This document shows, one piece after another, positions 8,577-17,497 of a stretch of 64,000 nt of DNA. A program made the position numbers and the translations under genes. The notes under the pieces are model-generated. The model saw nothing but the letters and a program-made list of their open reading frames with translations. It had not been told where the DNA came from and made no database searches. The stretch covers positions 24,756-88,755 of the forward strand of contig NZ_AXAL01000031.1 of NCBI RefSeq assembly GCF_000472785.1. The letters are read 5' to 3'. This stretch comes from Mesorhizobium loti CJ3sym. GTDB lineage: Bacteria; Pseudomonadota; Alphaproteobacteria; Rhizobiales; Rhizobiaceae. Numbering within the stretch: the first letter of the stretch is position 1; each line of letters begins with the position of its first letter.

Positions 8577-9275
8577 ATGGACTGGAAAAACGGATTCCGT
8601 TCGCTCTATTATCTCGGCGCGCCCGAGCCGGATGATCCGGTGCTGGTGCCGGCGCAAACCGCCATCCTGGTCATCGACGTTCAGAACACCTACCTGGAAC
8701 GGCCGGATCGCGGGTCGCTTTCGCCGCACGAACAGCACCGCTACGATCTGTGGACGCCGTTCCACGAGCGCATGCACGGCACGGTCATACCGAACACGGC
8801 AAGATTGCTGGAGTTGGCTCGGGAAAATGGCATCGAATGCCTTTTTGCCCGCATCGCCTGCCACACCAAGGACGGGCGCGACCGCTCGCTCTCCCAGAAA
8901 ATGCCGGGCTGGAACAATCTGCTGCTGCCCAAGAACGACGCGCCATCGCAGTTTGTTGCCGAGCTTCAGCCGGCCGGCGACGAAATCGTCGTGACCAAGA
9001 CCACCGATTCCGCGCTGACGGGAACAAATCTGCGCCTCATCCTTCACAATCTCGGCATCAGGAATGTCATCTGCTGCGGCATCTTCACGGACCAGTGCGT
9101 GTCCTCGACGGTGCGCAGCCTGGCGGATGAGAGCTACGCCGTCATCGTGCTCGAGGATTGCTGCGCGGCGGCGACCGAAGAGCTTCATCGCAAGGAGCTC
9201 GAAATCATCAACATGATCTACTGCCACGTGATGTCGAGCGCCGAGCTATGCAAAATCATGGCCTTGGCAAAGTGA
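8577..9275 (+). CDS. Isochorismatase-family cysteine hydrolase
   Basis: A 232-residue member of the isochorismatase/nicotinamidase superfamily. The triad is visible: Asp in LVIDVQNTYL (near residue 37), Lys in VTKTTDSALTGTNL, and the nucleophilic Cys in GIFTDQCVSSTVR. These enzymes hydrolyse amides such as N-carbamoyl compounds, biuret, ureidoacrylate or nicotinamide. It follows the dehydratase small subunit by nine bases with AAGGA just before the ATG. Together with the creatininase and M20 genes it makes three different amide hydrolases in one cluster, which suggests a nitrogen-containing substrate taken apart in steps. The exact amide is unknown. Confidence 0.9.
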   Translation: MDWKNGFRSLYYLGAPEPDDPVLVPAQTAILVIDVQNTYLERPDRGSLSPHEQHRYDLWTPFHERMHGTVIPNTARLLELARENGIECLFARIACHTKDGRDRSLSQKMPGWNNLLLPKNDAPSQFVAELQPAGDEIVVTKTTDSALTGTNLRLILHNLGIRNVICCGIFTDQCVSSTVRSLADESYAVIVLEDCCAAATEELHRKELEIINMIYCHVMSSAELCKIMALAK

Positions 9276-9374
9276 CGCTGCGTCCGTAGTGTCATGGCTG
9301 CACGCGCAGGCCGGGACACATCGGCCGCCACGTGCGGGGAACTGCATACAGCTGTCACGAATGGAGAGGGCTTC

Positions 9375-10901
9375 ATGGCCACAGAAACTGCACGCGGGAC
9401 GATTGACGTCTCGAAGAGTAACAGCATCAACCTTTTGCACTCCAAGGCCGTGGGGCTCGCGGGAGTGCTTTTCCTGGCCGTCACCGGCGCGGCGCCAATG
9501 TCGGCGATGCTGGGCAACGTCCCGTTCGCGGCAGGCTACGGCATCGGCAAATACACGCCGGCCGCCTTCCTGATGGCAACGATCGTGCTGACCATCTTCT
9601 CGGTCGGCTATGCGGCGATGGCATCGCGCGTATCGTCCGTCGGCGGCTTCTACTCCTTCATCAGTCAGGGGCTCGGCCGTGAGGTCGGCATGTCGGCGGG
9701 CATTGGCTCGCTCGCCTGCTACTCGCTGTTCGAGGCCTCGCTCACCGGGCTGTTCGCATTTTTCGGCAATTTGTGGATCTCCCAGCACCTCGGCATCAAC
9801 GTGCCATGGATCGTCCTTGCGCTCGGCATGATCGTGGTCATTGCCGCACTTGCCTATCGCGATGTAAAGGTGTCGGCACGGCTGCTCGGGATCGCCCTCA
9901 TTCTTGAAGTGATCATGCTGGTGATCTTCTCGCTGGGTGTGCTCTTCGCCCATGGCGGGACGAATTTTTCCGGCGATTCGTTGAATATGTTCAAGGTGTT
10001 CACGCCTGTCGCCGAGCAGACAGTCGGAACCGTGGCCATCCCCGCGGGCGCGGCCGCCGTCGGCATCTTCATGGCGTTCTGGTCGTGGGTCGGCTTCGAG
10101 ATGGCGCCGAACTATGCCGAGGAATCCCGCGATCCAAAGCGCATCATTCCACAGTCGCTGCTGATTTCGGTCATTGGCCTTGGCCTGTTCTACACCTTCG
10201 TCAGTTGGTGCGCGGTGGCGGCCTATCCTACCGAGGCCGACATGGTGGCCAAGGCCTTCTCCGACGGGGTGAACTTCTTCCTGACACCAGTTCAGAGTTT
10301 TGTCGGCGGCTGGGGCTACCAGTTGATGTCGCTTCTAATCCTGACCAGTTCCTTCGCCTGCGGCATGGCCTTCCACAACACCGCTTCCCGCTATTTGTAC
10401 TCGCTGGCACGCGAAGGCGTCCTGCCCCAGGTGATCGCGGAGACGCATGACCACCACAAGAGCCCCCACAAGGCCTCGGCCCTGCAGTCGGTGCTGGCGG
10501 CGATATGGGTCCTGCTCTACGGTCTGGGCTACGGCTTCGACGATCCGTCGGGACAGGCCTGGCTTGGCGTCTATACGCTGTTTGCGGTGCTTGGCACGGG
10601 ACTGTTGCTGGTGCTGCAGGCCGTTGTCTCGCTGGCGATCTACATGTGGTTCAAGAAGAACGGTGGCGGCGGCGTGCTGACGACAGTCATTGCGCCGTTA
10701 ATCTCGCTGGTTGTCCAGCTTGTCCTCGTCTACACGCTGGTGGCCAATCTCGCGACGCTCGGCGGCACCAATGGCTTCGCCAGGAGCATTCCCTATGTCG
10801 GGCTTGCGATCCTTATCGTCGGCCTGATCTGGGGCTTCGTGTTGAAGTCTGCCAACCCCCAAGCGTACCAGAACATCGGTCACATGGTGAACGAAGGCTA
10901 G
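9375..10901 (+). CDS. APC-superfamily amino acid/amine permease
   Basis: An inner-membrane transporter of 508 residues with about 12 hydrophobic segments. The N terminus reads KAVGLAGVLFLAVTGAAPMSAMLGN, the first helix of amino-acid/polyamine/organocation permeases, and FWSWVGFEMAPNYAEESRDPKR is the conserved sixth-helix region and following loop. The start at 9375 is preceded by GGAGAGGG; longer versions lack a ribosome site. It probably imports the compound degraded by the surrounding enzymes, most likely an amino acid or amine. A 99-base gap separates it from the isochorismatase-like gene, so it may also have its own promoter. Confidence 0.9.
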   Translation: MATETARGTIDVSKSNSINLLHSKAVGLAGVLFLAVTGAAPMSAMLGNVPFAAGYGIGKYTPAAFLMATIVLTIFSVGYAAMASRVSSVGGFYSFISQGLGREVGMSAGIGSLACYSLFEASLTGLFAFFGNLWISQHLGINVPWIVLALGMIVVIAALAYRDVKVSARLLGIALILEVIMLVIFSLGVLFAHGGTNFSGDSLNMFKVFTPVAEQTVGTVAIPAGAAAVGIFMAFWSWVGFEMAPNYAEESRDPKRIIPQSLLISVIGLGLFYTFVSWCAVAAYPTEADMVAKAFSDGVNFFLTPVQSFVGGWGYQLMSLLILTSSFACGMAFHNTASRYLYSLAREGVLPQVIAETHDHHKSPHKASALQSVLAAIWVLLYGLGYGFDDPSGQAWLGVYTLFAVLGTGLLLVLQAVVSLAIYMWFKKNGGGGVLTTVIAPLISLVVQLVLVYTLVANLATLGGTNGFARSIPYVGLAILIVGLIWGFVLKSANPQAYQNIGHMVNEG

Positions 10902-10936
10902 GACGCGTCCATCGCCCTGGAATCCTTTTCGGTAAC

Positions 10937-10961
10937 GGGGACAGAGTATCACTCTGTCCCC
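10937..10961. repeat. Perfect 11-bp hairpin between permease and SDR genes
   Basis: GGGGACAGAGT at 10937-10947 and ACTCTGTCCCC at 10951-10961 form a perfect 11-bp stem with a 3-base loop (ATC). Only a short T-rich tail follows (CTCATTTT), so it is not a textbook terminator. It sits 36 bases after the permease stop and could weaken read-through into the SDR gene or stabilise the upstream message. A dispersed palindromic element is an equally good reading. Confidence 0.7.
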
Positions 10962-10984
10962 GTCTCATTTTGGAGCTTCAAATC

Positions 10985-11749
10985 ATGACCCAGTCTTTGA
11001 AGGGTCGGTCCGTTGTCGTTACCGGCGGATCGAAAGGCATCGGCAAGGGCATAGCGCGGGTGCTCGCGCTCTCGGGCGCCAAGGTCGCCATCATTGCGCG
11101 CCATCTCGACCAGGCTGAAGCCGCGGCCGCCGAGATCGGCCACCGAGCCTTCGGCGTGGTTGGCGATGTCACGTCGCTCGCCAGCATCGAGAACGCGTTT
11201 GCGACGGTGGCCGCGAGAAACGGTAGCATCGACGTGTTGTGCGCCAACGCCGGAATTTTCCCGCAGGCGCGGCTCGAAGACATGACCTCGGACCAATGGG
11301 ACGAGGTTGTCGACACCAACCTCAAGGGCACCTTCCACGCGGTCAAGGCGGCGGTACCCTACCTTAAGACATCCGACCAGGGCCGCATCGTGCTGACGTC
11401 GTCGATCACCGGCCCGGTCACCGGCTTTCCCGGCTGGTCGCACTACGGCGCCACCAAGGCGGGGCAGCTCGGCTTCATGCGCACGGCCTGCATCGAGCTG
11501 GCGAAATACGGCATCACCGTCAACGCCGTCATGCCGGGCAACATCGTGACCGAGGGCCTAGCCGGCCTGGGCGAGGACTACCAGAAGACCATGGCTGCCT
11601 CTGTCCCTCTCAAGCGGCTCGGAACCGTGGAGGACATCGGCTACGCTGCACTCTACTTTGCGTCGAAGGAAGCTGGATACGTGACGGGGCAGACGATCAT
11701 CGTCGATGGCGGTCAGATCCTGCCGGAGAGCCTTGAAGCACTGGCGTGA
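10985..11749 (+). CDS. Short-chain dehydrogenase/reductase (FabG-like)
   Basis: A 254-residue classical SDR with TGGSKGIGKGIA at the N terminus, CANAG near residue 85, catalytic Ser in TSSITGP and the Tyr/Lys pair in YGATKAGQ, ending after YVTGQTIIVDGG. The ATG at 10985 is preceded by TGGAG. It is separated from the permease gene by 83 bases that hold a strong hairpin, and it converges on the kinase gene with 13 bases between stops. It probably handles an alcohol or aldehyde intermediate of the same catabolic cluster, but nothing in the sequence gives the substrate. Confidence 0.9.
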   Translation: MTQSLKGRSVVVTGGSKGIGKGIARVLALSGAKVAIIARHLDQAEAAAAEIGHRAFGVVGDVTSLASIENAFATVAARNGSIDVLCANAGIFPQARLEDMTSDQWDEVVDTNLKGTFHAVKAAVPYLKTSDQGRIVLTSSITGPVTGFPGWSHYGATKAGQLGFMRTACIELAKYGITVNAVMPGNIVTEGLAGLGEDYQKTMAASVPLKRLGTVEDIGYAALYFASKEAGYVTGQTIIVDGGQILPESLEALA

Positions 11750-11762
11750 TGACGGCAACCGT

Positions 11763-12773
11763 CTAGGAAAACTTGCTCAGATAGGCCTCGCACAGCCCGA
11801 CCGTTCCCTCGGTGTAGGGCAGGCCCATCGACTTGGCAAGGTCCGTCTCCGCATGTGAGCCGATCCACGCAACCAGGAGCAGGCGGCGCAGCATCACGAA
11901 GGTCGGGATCTCATCCTCGTCCGCCTTGGGCAGGTCAAGCACCCGGCGATAGCCGATCGTCCACGACCGGATCAGATCGGCGGCCTGCGGCTCGTGCTCG
12001 TAGAAAGAGATGGGCGTCGCCGCGTCGTACATATACCAACCGAAGCCGCAATCGTCGAAGTCGATGACCTTCACCGTCTTGCCGTCGATCAAAAGGTTGG
12101 CGAGCCGCAGGTCGCAATGAATGAGGCCGAAGCGGTCATGGCCTTTGCCAAAGGCGTCGAGCCTGCGGCCGATCAGGTCCGCGGTGCGGCCAAAGAGTTT
12201 GGCTTTCGCGGCGTCGACACCCATCCCGTCACGCCAGCGTCCCCAATGGGGGTTTTCCTCGCCGAGGCTTGTCTCGAAATTCCACACATGGCGACTGAAC
12301 CAGGAAGGGCGGCTCCATTGCTGGGCGTGGATGTGCATGCGGGCCGTCACCTCGCCAAGCACCTCGAAAGGTTCGGCGAGCGCTTCGCCTATGCCCGGCT
12401 CCGAACCGGTCTCCCATTGCGACAGCACGACATTGCGGGGTCGCGCCAATCTGGCATGGCCTACAAGCTGGATTTGCTCGCCGTCCTTGCCCGCCACCGG
12501 CACGGGGGTGGGCACGATCCCGGTCTGGCGCAAATCGGTCAGCCAGGCCAATTCGGACTGGATGGCCGTCCTTGAATGGTAGCCGTCGCGATGGATGCGC
12601 AGCGCCCAGCGCCGGCCGTCGCGCGCCGTAATCCTGTAGGTCGCGTTCTCCGACAGGTTGATCATCTCGACGGAAACGTCCGCCGGCACATCGTAGTTGG
12701 CGATGGCCGCCTCTGCCGTCTCCTGCAGGATGCCGAGCTGCTGATCATGGGTGAGCGCGTCGAAATCCGTCAC
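11763..12773 (-). CDS. Aminoglycoside-phosphotransferase-fold small-molecule kinase
   Basis: A 336-residue kinase-like protein of the APH/choline kinase/homoserine kinase II type. The catalytic loop HCDLRLANLL and the metal-binding IDFDDCG (residues about 230-260) are intact, and YRITARDGRRWALRIHR holds the nucleotide-binding strands. The GTG at 12773 with GGCAGGGCGG upstream gives the N terminus VTDFDALTHDQQ; longer reading is out of character. The aminotransferase-fold gene lies 117 bases upstream on the same strand. In animals and some bacteria such kinases (hydroxylysine kinase type) work with class III PLP phospho-lyases on amino alcohols, which is my favoured reading here. A homoserine-kinase-like or antibiotic-modifying role is less likely in this setting. 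Confidence 0.85.
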   Translation of the reverse strand: MTDFDALTHDQQLGILQETAEAAIANYDVPADVSVEMINLSENATYRITARDGRRWALRIHRDGYHSRTAIQSELAWLTDLRQTGIVPTPVPVAGKDGEQIQLVGHARLARPRNVVLSQWETGSEPGIGEALAEPFEVLGEVTARMHIHAQQWSRPSWFSRHVWNFETSLGEENPHWGRWRDGMGVDAAKAKLFGRTADLIGRRLDAFGKGHDRFGLIHCDLRLANLLIDGKTVKVIDFDDCGFGWYMYDAATPISFYEHEPQAADLIRSWTIGYRRVLDLPKADEDEIPTFVMLRRLLLVAWIGSHAETDLAKSMGLPYTEGTVGLCEAYLSKFS

Positions 12774-12890
12774 TGTCCGCCCTGCCCCATCCCTGTGCCC
12801 TTGTCTTCTTCCCGCACCCGCGCGATCCCGGCAAGCCGAACCGCCAGCCCGCACTCGACGCCCGGCAGTTTCAACCAGGTTCGGGACATG

Positions 12891-14174
12891 TCAACTCGCC
12901 TTGCCCGCCTGGTGCAGCAGTTCTCGCGCGCGCGGCATTGCCGCGTCGAAGCGATCCATGATGTCCTGGCAGGTTTCGTGATCGAGAAGCACGCCAGGCT
13001 TCCACTGCAGCACCTGCTTGTCGAGCGACGAGAAGATCGCCCACACGCCGTGCTCATAGAGTGCGCGCGAGACGAAGACGGCGCCTTCCCTGTGATTGCT
13101 GAATTCCAGGCCGAGGATCACGCCTTTCTGGCGCACCCCGGTGAAGATATCGCCGTGACGAACCTGCATCTCACGCATGGCCTGCGCCATGAACTCGGTC
13201 ACGGTGCCGACATTGGCCACCAGCTCAGGCCGCTGCAGCATCTCGATGACTTTGTGAGCAACCACACAGCCGAGTTCGGCCCCGCCGGTGGTCGAGATGT
13301 GGGCCGCCCCGTCCTCGTTGAGCCAGCCGCCGGCCCTGTCGTTCACCAGCGTCGCACTGATCGGATAGAGGCCGCCGGACAGGCCCTTTGCCGTCACCAT
13401 GATATCCGGCTGGACGCCATAGGCCTGCCAGCCCCACATGCTGCCGGTCCGCATCAGGCCGGTCTGCACCTCGTCGGCGATGTACATCGCGCCATGCTTT
13501 TCGCACAGCGCCTTGCAGGCGCTGAGATAGCCGTCCTTCGGCATTGGGAAGCCGTACGTGGCGGGGATCGTCTCGATGATCAGCGCCGCGACGTCTTCGC
13601 CCTTCAGCGCCTGCTCCATGGCGTCGATATCGTTGAACGGAACCTGGATGAACATCTCCGGCTGGTCGGAAAGAAAGATCTTGGTGAAGCGCTCGTCGCC
13701 GGTCGCCACCGCAAGCCCCGAATGCCCGTGATAACCCTTGATGATCGACACGATCTTGCGCCGCTTGGTGGCATAGCGAGCGCTCTTGATGGCGATGTCC
13801 ACCGCCTCGGCGCCGCCCGGCGCGAAGATCGCATATTTCATTCCTGGTGAGACATTGACGAGGGCTTCGGCCAGCGCCGTCCGCGCCACGGAGGGAAACC
13901 AGTGGTTGCCTATGTCGAAATAATCGAGCGCGCTCTTCAGCGTCTCGACCAGTTCCGGGTTGCGGTGACCGAGATTGTAGGTGCCGCCATTGAGGTGCAG
14001 GTCGATCAGGCGGCGGCCCGACATGTCGTAGAGGAAATAGCCTTCACGCCTGCCGATCACCAGATCGATCCCGGCTTTCTGCCAGAACCTGGTCTTGTCG
14101 GGATTCCAGAAACGGATTGCCTTGTCGAAAAAATCCTGCTTCGACTCGAACTTGAAGGGGCCGAAGTCGTACAT
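12891..14174 (-). CDS. Class III aminotransferase-fold PLP enzyme, possible amino-alcohol phosphate phospho-lyase
   Basis: A 427-residue fold-type I PLP enzyme of the class III (omega) aminotransferase group. Visible are the PLP phosphate region APGGAEAVDIAIKSAR, the cofactor Asp in IADEVQTGLMRTG and the Schiff-base Lys in VTAKGLSGGLYP. The ATG at 14174 gives the N terminus MYDFGPFKFESK. Class III members either transfer amino groups or, as in ethanolamine-phosphate and phosphohydroxylysine phospho-lyases, eliminate phosphate and ammonia. Pairing with an APH-fold kinase gene just downstream on the same strand makes the second role attractive, but plain transamination is not excluded. The gene is divergent from an SDR at 14278. 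Confidence 0.87.
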   Translation of the reverse strand: MYDFGPFKFESKQDFFDKAIRFWNPDKTRFWQKAGIDLVIGRREGYFLYDMSGRRLIDLHLNGGTYNLGHRNPELVETLKSALDYFDIGNHWFPSVARTALAEALVNVSPGMKYAIFAPGGAEAVDIAIKSARYATKRRKIVSIIKGYHGHSGLAVATGDERFTKIFLSDQPEMFIQVPFNDIDAMEQALKGEDVAALIIETIPATYGFPMPKDGYLSACKALCEKHGAMYIADEVQTGLMRTGSMWGWQAYGVQPDIMVTAKGLSGGLYPISATLVNDRAGGWLNEDGAAHISTTGGAELGCVVAHKVIEMLQRPELVANVGTVTEFMAQAMREMQVRHGDIFTGVRQKGVILGLEFSNHREGAVFVSRALYEHGVWAIFSSLDKQVLQWKPGVLLDHETCQDIMDRFDAAMPRARELLHQAGKAS

Positions 14175-14277
14175 GCCTGTCTTTTTCCCCAGAGGTTGAT
14201 CGGCGCGCATCCAAGCGGGCGAGGCCCGTCCGACGGATGATGCAGGATTACGGGCCGGCGAGAAAGGGGGCTGAAAG

Positions 14278-15039
14278 ATGATCCTGAAGGACAGGACCGC
14301 AATCGTCACCGGGGCAGGATCGGGCATCGGCAGGGCGGCAGCGCTGATCATCGCGCGCGAGGGTGCGGTGGTCGGCGTGGCGGACCGCAGCGCTGACGGC
14401 GCGAACGTGACCGTCGAACAGATTCTTGCTGCTGGTGGCCGGGCAAAGTCGCTTGTATTCGACCTGACCGACGACCAGGCGCTTGAAGCCGGCTTTCACG
14501 ATTTCATCCACACTCAAGGCAGGATTGACATCCTCCACAATCATGCCGGCGCGCAGGTCGAGGGCGACCTGCTTGGTGTGAGTGTCAAAGGCTTCGACGC
14601 ATCCTGGACGCTCAACGTGCGGGCTCACTTCCTCGGCGCCCGCATCGTCATGCCGTTCATGAAAAAGGCGGGTCGCGGGGTCATCCTCAACACGTCGTCG
14701 AGCTCCGGCGTGCTCTACGACCGCGAGATGATCGCCTATACGACGACCAAGCACGCGGTGATCGCGATGACCAGGCAGATGGCGGGCGACTATGGCCGCT
14801 TTGGCATTCGCGTCAACGCGCTTTGCCCCGGCTGGGTCGACACGCCCTTCAATGGCCCTTTCATCGCCCAGATGGGAGGCCGGGAAGCCATCGAAGCCTA
14901 CATCCGTGAAAAAGTGCCGCTTGGTCGTTGGGCAAGCGTCGAGGAAATCGCGGAGGCAGTGCTGTTTCTTGTGTCCGACCGGTCCTCGTACATGACGGGC
15001 CAGATTCTGGTTATCGATGGAGGAGAGACGGTGATCTAG
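14278..15039 (+). CDS. Short-chain dehydrogenase/reductase
   Basis: A 253-residue SDR: TGAGSGIGRAAA at the N terminus, NHAG in place of the common NNAG, Ser in LNTSSSSG, Tyr/Lys in YTTTKHAV and a FabG-like end SYMTGQILVIDGGE. The ATG at 14278 follows GGGGG by six bases. The gene diverges from the aminotransferase-fold gene with 103 bases between starts, so both may respond to one regulator. It is the third SDR of the island; such enzymes could oxidise a hydroxyl group before or after the lyase step. Substrate unknown. Confidence 0.9.
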   Translation: MILKDRTAIVTGAGSGIGRAAALIIAREGAVVGVADRSADGANVTVEQILAAGGRAKSLVFDLTDDQALEAGFHDFIHTQGRIDILHNHAGAQVEGDLLGVSVKGFDASWTLNVRAHFLGARIVMPFMKKAGRGVILNTSSSSGVLYDREMIAYTTTKHAVIAMTRQMAGDYGRFGIRVNALCPGWVDTPFNGPFIAQMGGREAIEAYIREKVPLGRWASVEEIAEAVLFLVSDRSSYMTGQILVIDGGETVI

Positions 15040-15052
15040 GCGTGGGCTTGCG

Positions 15053-15115
15053 GAAGTTCCCTCTTACACTGCGTGTTCCTGCTATCGGTGGAGATGGACC
15101 CTTGAGCGAGAATCG
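15053..15115 (+). pseudogene. Remnant of a cyclase-gene leader and first codons
   Basis: This stretch is a degenerate copy of the leader and start of the adenylate cyclase gene at 24493. Here GAAGTTCCCTCTTACACTGC, then TGTTCCTGCTATC, then GGAGATGGACCC, TTG and AGCGAGAATCG; there AAAGTTCCCTCTTACCCTCC, TCTTCCTGCTATC, GGAGATGAGGAGACGGACCC, ATG and AGCGAGAATCG. The start codon has become TTG, eight bases of the leader are missing, and similarity stops within the first few codons. It therefore looks like the leftover of a duplicated cyclase gene. It lies in the 163-base gap between two convergent genes. Confidence 0.75.
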
Positions 15116-15202
15116 CGTCTCAATCGGTTCAAGATAAAAGAATTCCCCGTCACGGCCGAGTCGCGAAAGGCCGCGTTGTGACCGGCAGGTGTCACAGGCT
15201 TC

Positions 15203-17497
15203 CTACTCCGTTGTGCCAGCTTTTTTTCTGCGCCGATTGGTGTGCGACTGCGCGACGGCCATTTGCAACTCGGGTGGGATCTCCAACGGCGCATTCTCTG
15301 CCTCATGTGGGTTCTGCAGCCCCTGGACGTGGACGGTCGGAAATGGCAGTTCGATGCCCTGCTCCTTGAAGGCTTGGCGGATGCGTACATAGAATTTGCG
15401 TTTCATACCGAAGGCGCCTCCGGGTCTGGTCATGGCCTTGACCCTCAACACGATGCCGTACTCGCCGAATTCCTGTACGCCCTGCATCTTGATCGGGTCG
15501 AGCACCCAGTTTTTGAACTCGGGATCTTCCGCCAGTTCGAGACCGATCCGCTTGATCAGCTTGCGGGCGAAGTCGATATCGGTGTCATAGCCGACGGTGA
15601 TGTTGAATTTGTCGATAACCCAGTCACGGCTCTGGTTCTGGACCGCCCCGAGTTCACCAAACGGTATTGTGAACAGCGGACCGCGATGGTGGCGCAGCTT
15701 CACCGAGCGCAGCGAGAAGCTTTCCACCGTACCTTTGTAATTGCCCGAGGAAATATATTCGCCGACACGAAACGCATCATCGAGCAGAAAAAACACGCCC
15801 GAAATGACGTCCTTGACGACGGTTTGTGCGCCAAAGCCCACTGCGACGCCGACGACGCCAGCGCCGGCGATCAGCGGGCCGATCTGGATACCCAAAGACG
15901 CGAGCATCATCAGCACCGCCATCACGATGATCAATGCGAGCAGCATGTTCTGGAGGATGGGCAAGAGCGTGTGCAGCCGTGCCTGCTGCGCATCGAGGAT
16001 CGGAACGTCCTCCTCGCTGATCACAGGGTGCGGCATTTCGATGCCCAGCTTTCGTTCGATCAAGGCCTTGATGATCGACCAGCCGAAATCGGCTGCGAGG
16101 GCAATGACCACGACGTTGATCAAGCCGCGCAATATGAACGTCGTCGTCGGATCGCTGTCGCGCATGGATTGCATGTCCAGGCCCCAGACACGCGCGAGGA
16201 AGTAAGCCGCCGCCAGGATCAACATCATCCGGATTCCGCGATCGATGGCCGCGATCGTCACCGCCGGGATGGTAGGCCGGCCGACATCTTCCGAACCCGG
16301 CCGCAGGACGAAATTGACCCCGCGCTGCGTCAGCACGATTGCCAAAGGCAGGACGAATGCGGCCAAGGTAAACCAGAACCATGTGTACAGGCCGGCGATA
16401 CGCTCCATAAACAGAGCGACGAAATAAGCCGTCAACAACCATGTTGCTGCCGTGTGACCGTGCCCATCGTCCCGCCGCATTCTTGGCCGGCGCCAAACGG
16501 CAAGCAGCCACAGAAACAGCAGCACGAAATCGGCGCCCAGAAACAGGACCATCATTCCGTCCCGATCGATGCCGAGACCGGGCAGGAGGATAAAAGCGGC
16601 TGCGAAGAAGGCGAAGACGCCGACGATCCGCGATAGCCAAAAGGACCAATGGTCGGCCGTCTCGTTGGTGATCGGCAAGGCACGAACCTCGACGGCGTTC
16701 TCGACACGCATGAAGGAAGGGACGAGCAAGGCTATGACGTACGTGCGCACACCCCATGTAACGACTGCCGCCATCAGAAATGTCAGCACAATCTCACGGA
16801 TGAGCACTGGCCAGTCGAACAACATGAACGCGCCGGCGCTGCCCACCGCGAACGAGACAATCAGCAGGCTGGAATAAAGCAGCCGACCACCAATCTTCTT
16901 GGCCCGCCCGATGGGCGTATCCTTCGGTTGGGCGATGATCCAAAGACGAAATGGACGGGTGAGTTTGTACGTGGCCCAGGTCAGCGCCAGGCCGGCGGCG
17001 ATGAAAATCGCAATCAGCAAAAATATGCCGGCTGGCCCCCTGCTGGACATATCCTCCATGGTCGCTTCCCGAACGCGCGCGAACTGGCCTGGCAGCGAGG
17101 GCAAGGTTCGCACGATCCGTTCGATATGATGCTTGATCCGATCGAGCGTCGAGGATGCCATCGTATTCATCTGGGCTGGTGCGGCCACGGCGCCGGACGA
17201 TGCGTCGGCCGGCGAAGCGCCTGCCTCGGCAGGCGTTCCCGTTGACCCGGCGTCCTGTTTTCGTTGTTCGGCCACCCAGGCCTTCACTGACGGATCGTCG
17301 AGAAGCTCAAACAGCTGTTTGACCCTTTCAGGCGCGACGGTCGCTGGTGACTGCGCCTGTGCCGGACCAGCCAGCAAGAGGGCGATACCACAGACGAGCG
17401 GCCCGGCAATCAGGACAAACATCGCAGTCAGATATCCGAGACGTCGTGCCCGGCGTGCCAGATTCCTGGCTCCCAATCGTCGAATCATGCGTGGCAT
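15203..17497 (-). CDS. MscS-family mechanosensitive channel, large form
   Basis: A 764-residue inner-membrane channel. It begins with a signal peptide (LTAMFVLIAGPLVCGIALLL, cleavage after AQA), followed by a periplasmic domain to about residue 140 and then many hydrophobic helices. The C-terminal third holds the MscS core: the glycine/alanine-rich pore helix GVAVGFGAQTVVKDVISGVF, the beta domain VESFSLRSVKLRHHRGPLFTIP, and the cytoplasmic alpha/beta end (KFYVRIRQAFKEQGIELPFP). Large MscS proteins release solutes after a fall in outside osmolarity. GGAAGG stands upstream of the ATG at 17497. The gene stands alone, convergent with the SDR at 14278. Confidence 0.93.
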   Translation of the reverse strand: MPRMIRRLGARNLARRARRLGYLTAMFVLIAGPLVCGIALLLAGPAQAQSPATVAPERVKQLFELLDDPSVKAWVAEQRKQDAGSTGTPAEAGASPADASSGAVAAPAQMNTMASSTLDRIKHHIERIVRTLPSLPGQFARVREATMEDMSSRGPAGIFLLIAIFIAAGLALTWATYKLTRPFRLWIIAQPKDTPIGRAKKIGGRLLYSSLLIVSFAVGSAGAFMLFDWPVLIREIVLTFLMAAVVTWGVRTYVIALLVPSFMRVENAVEVRALPITNETADHWSFWLSRIVGVFAFFAAAFILLPGLGIDRDGMMVLFLGADFVLLFLWLLAVWRRPRMRRDDGHGHTAATWLLTAYFVALFMERIAGLYTWFWFTLAAFVLPLAIVLTQRGVNFVLRPGSEDVGRPTIPAVTIAAIDRGIRMMLILAAAYFLARVWGLDMQSMRDSDPTTTFILRGLINVVVIALAADFGWSIIKALIERKLGIEMPHPVISEEDVPILDAQQARLHTLLPILQNMLLALIIVMAVLMMLASLGIQIGPLIAGAGVVGVAVGFGAQTVVKDVISGVFFLLDDAFRVGEYISSGNYKGTVESFSLRSVKLRHHRGPLFTIPFGELGAVQNQSRDWVIDKFNITVGYDTDIDFARKLIKRIGLELAEDPEFKNWVLDPIKMQGVQEFGEYGIVLRVKAMTRPGGAFGMKRKFYVRIRQAFKEQGIELPFPTVHVQGLQNPHEAENAPLEIPPELQMAVAQSHTNRRRKKAGTTE

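Noticed and set aside
10937..10961. Strong intrinsic terminator after the permease gene
   Set aside because: The stem is perfect but the T-run after it is short and interrupted, so I list it as a hairpin and not as a terminator.
12576..13850. 424-codon plus-strand open frame across the kinase/aminotransferase genes
   Set aside because: Both genes on the minus strand have complete catalytic motifs; this frame has none and spans an intergenic gap.
15242..16636. 464-codon plus-strand open frame
   Set aside because: Antisense to the MscS channel; the translation is full of His, Gln and Asp in low-complexity mixtures and has no recognisable domain.
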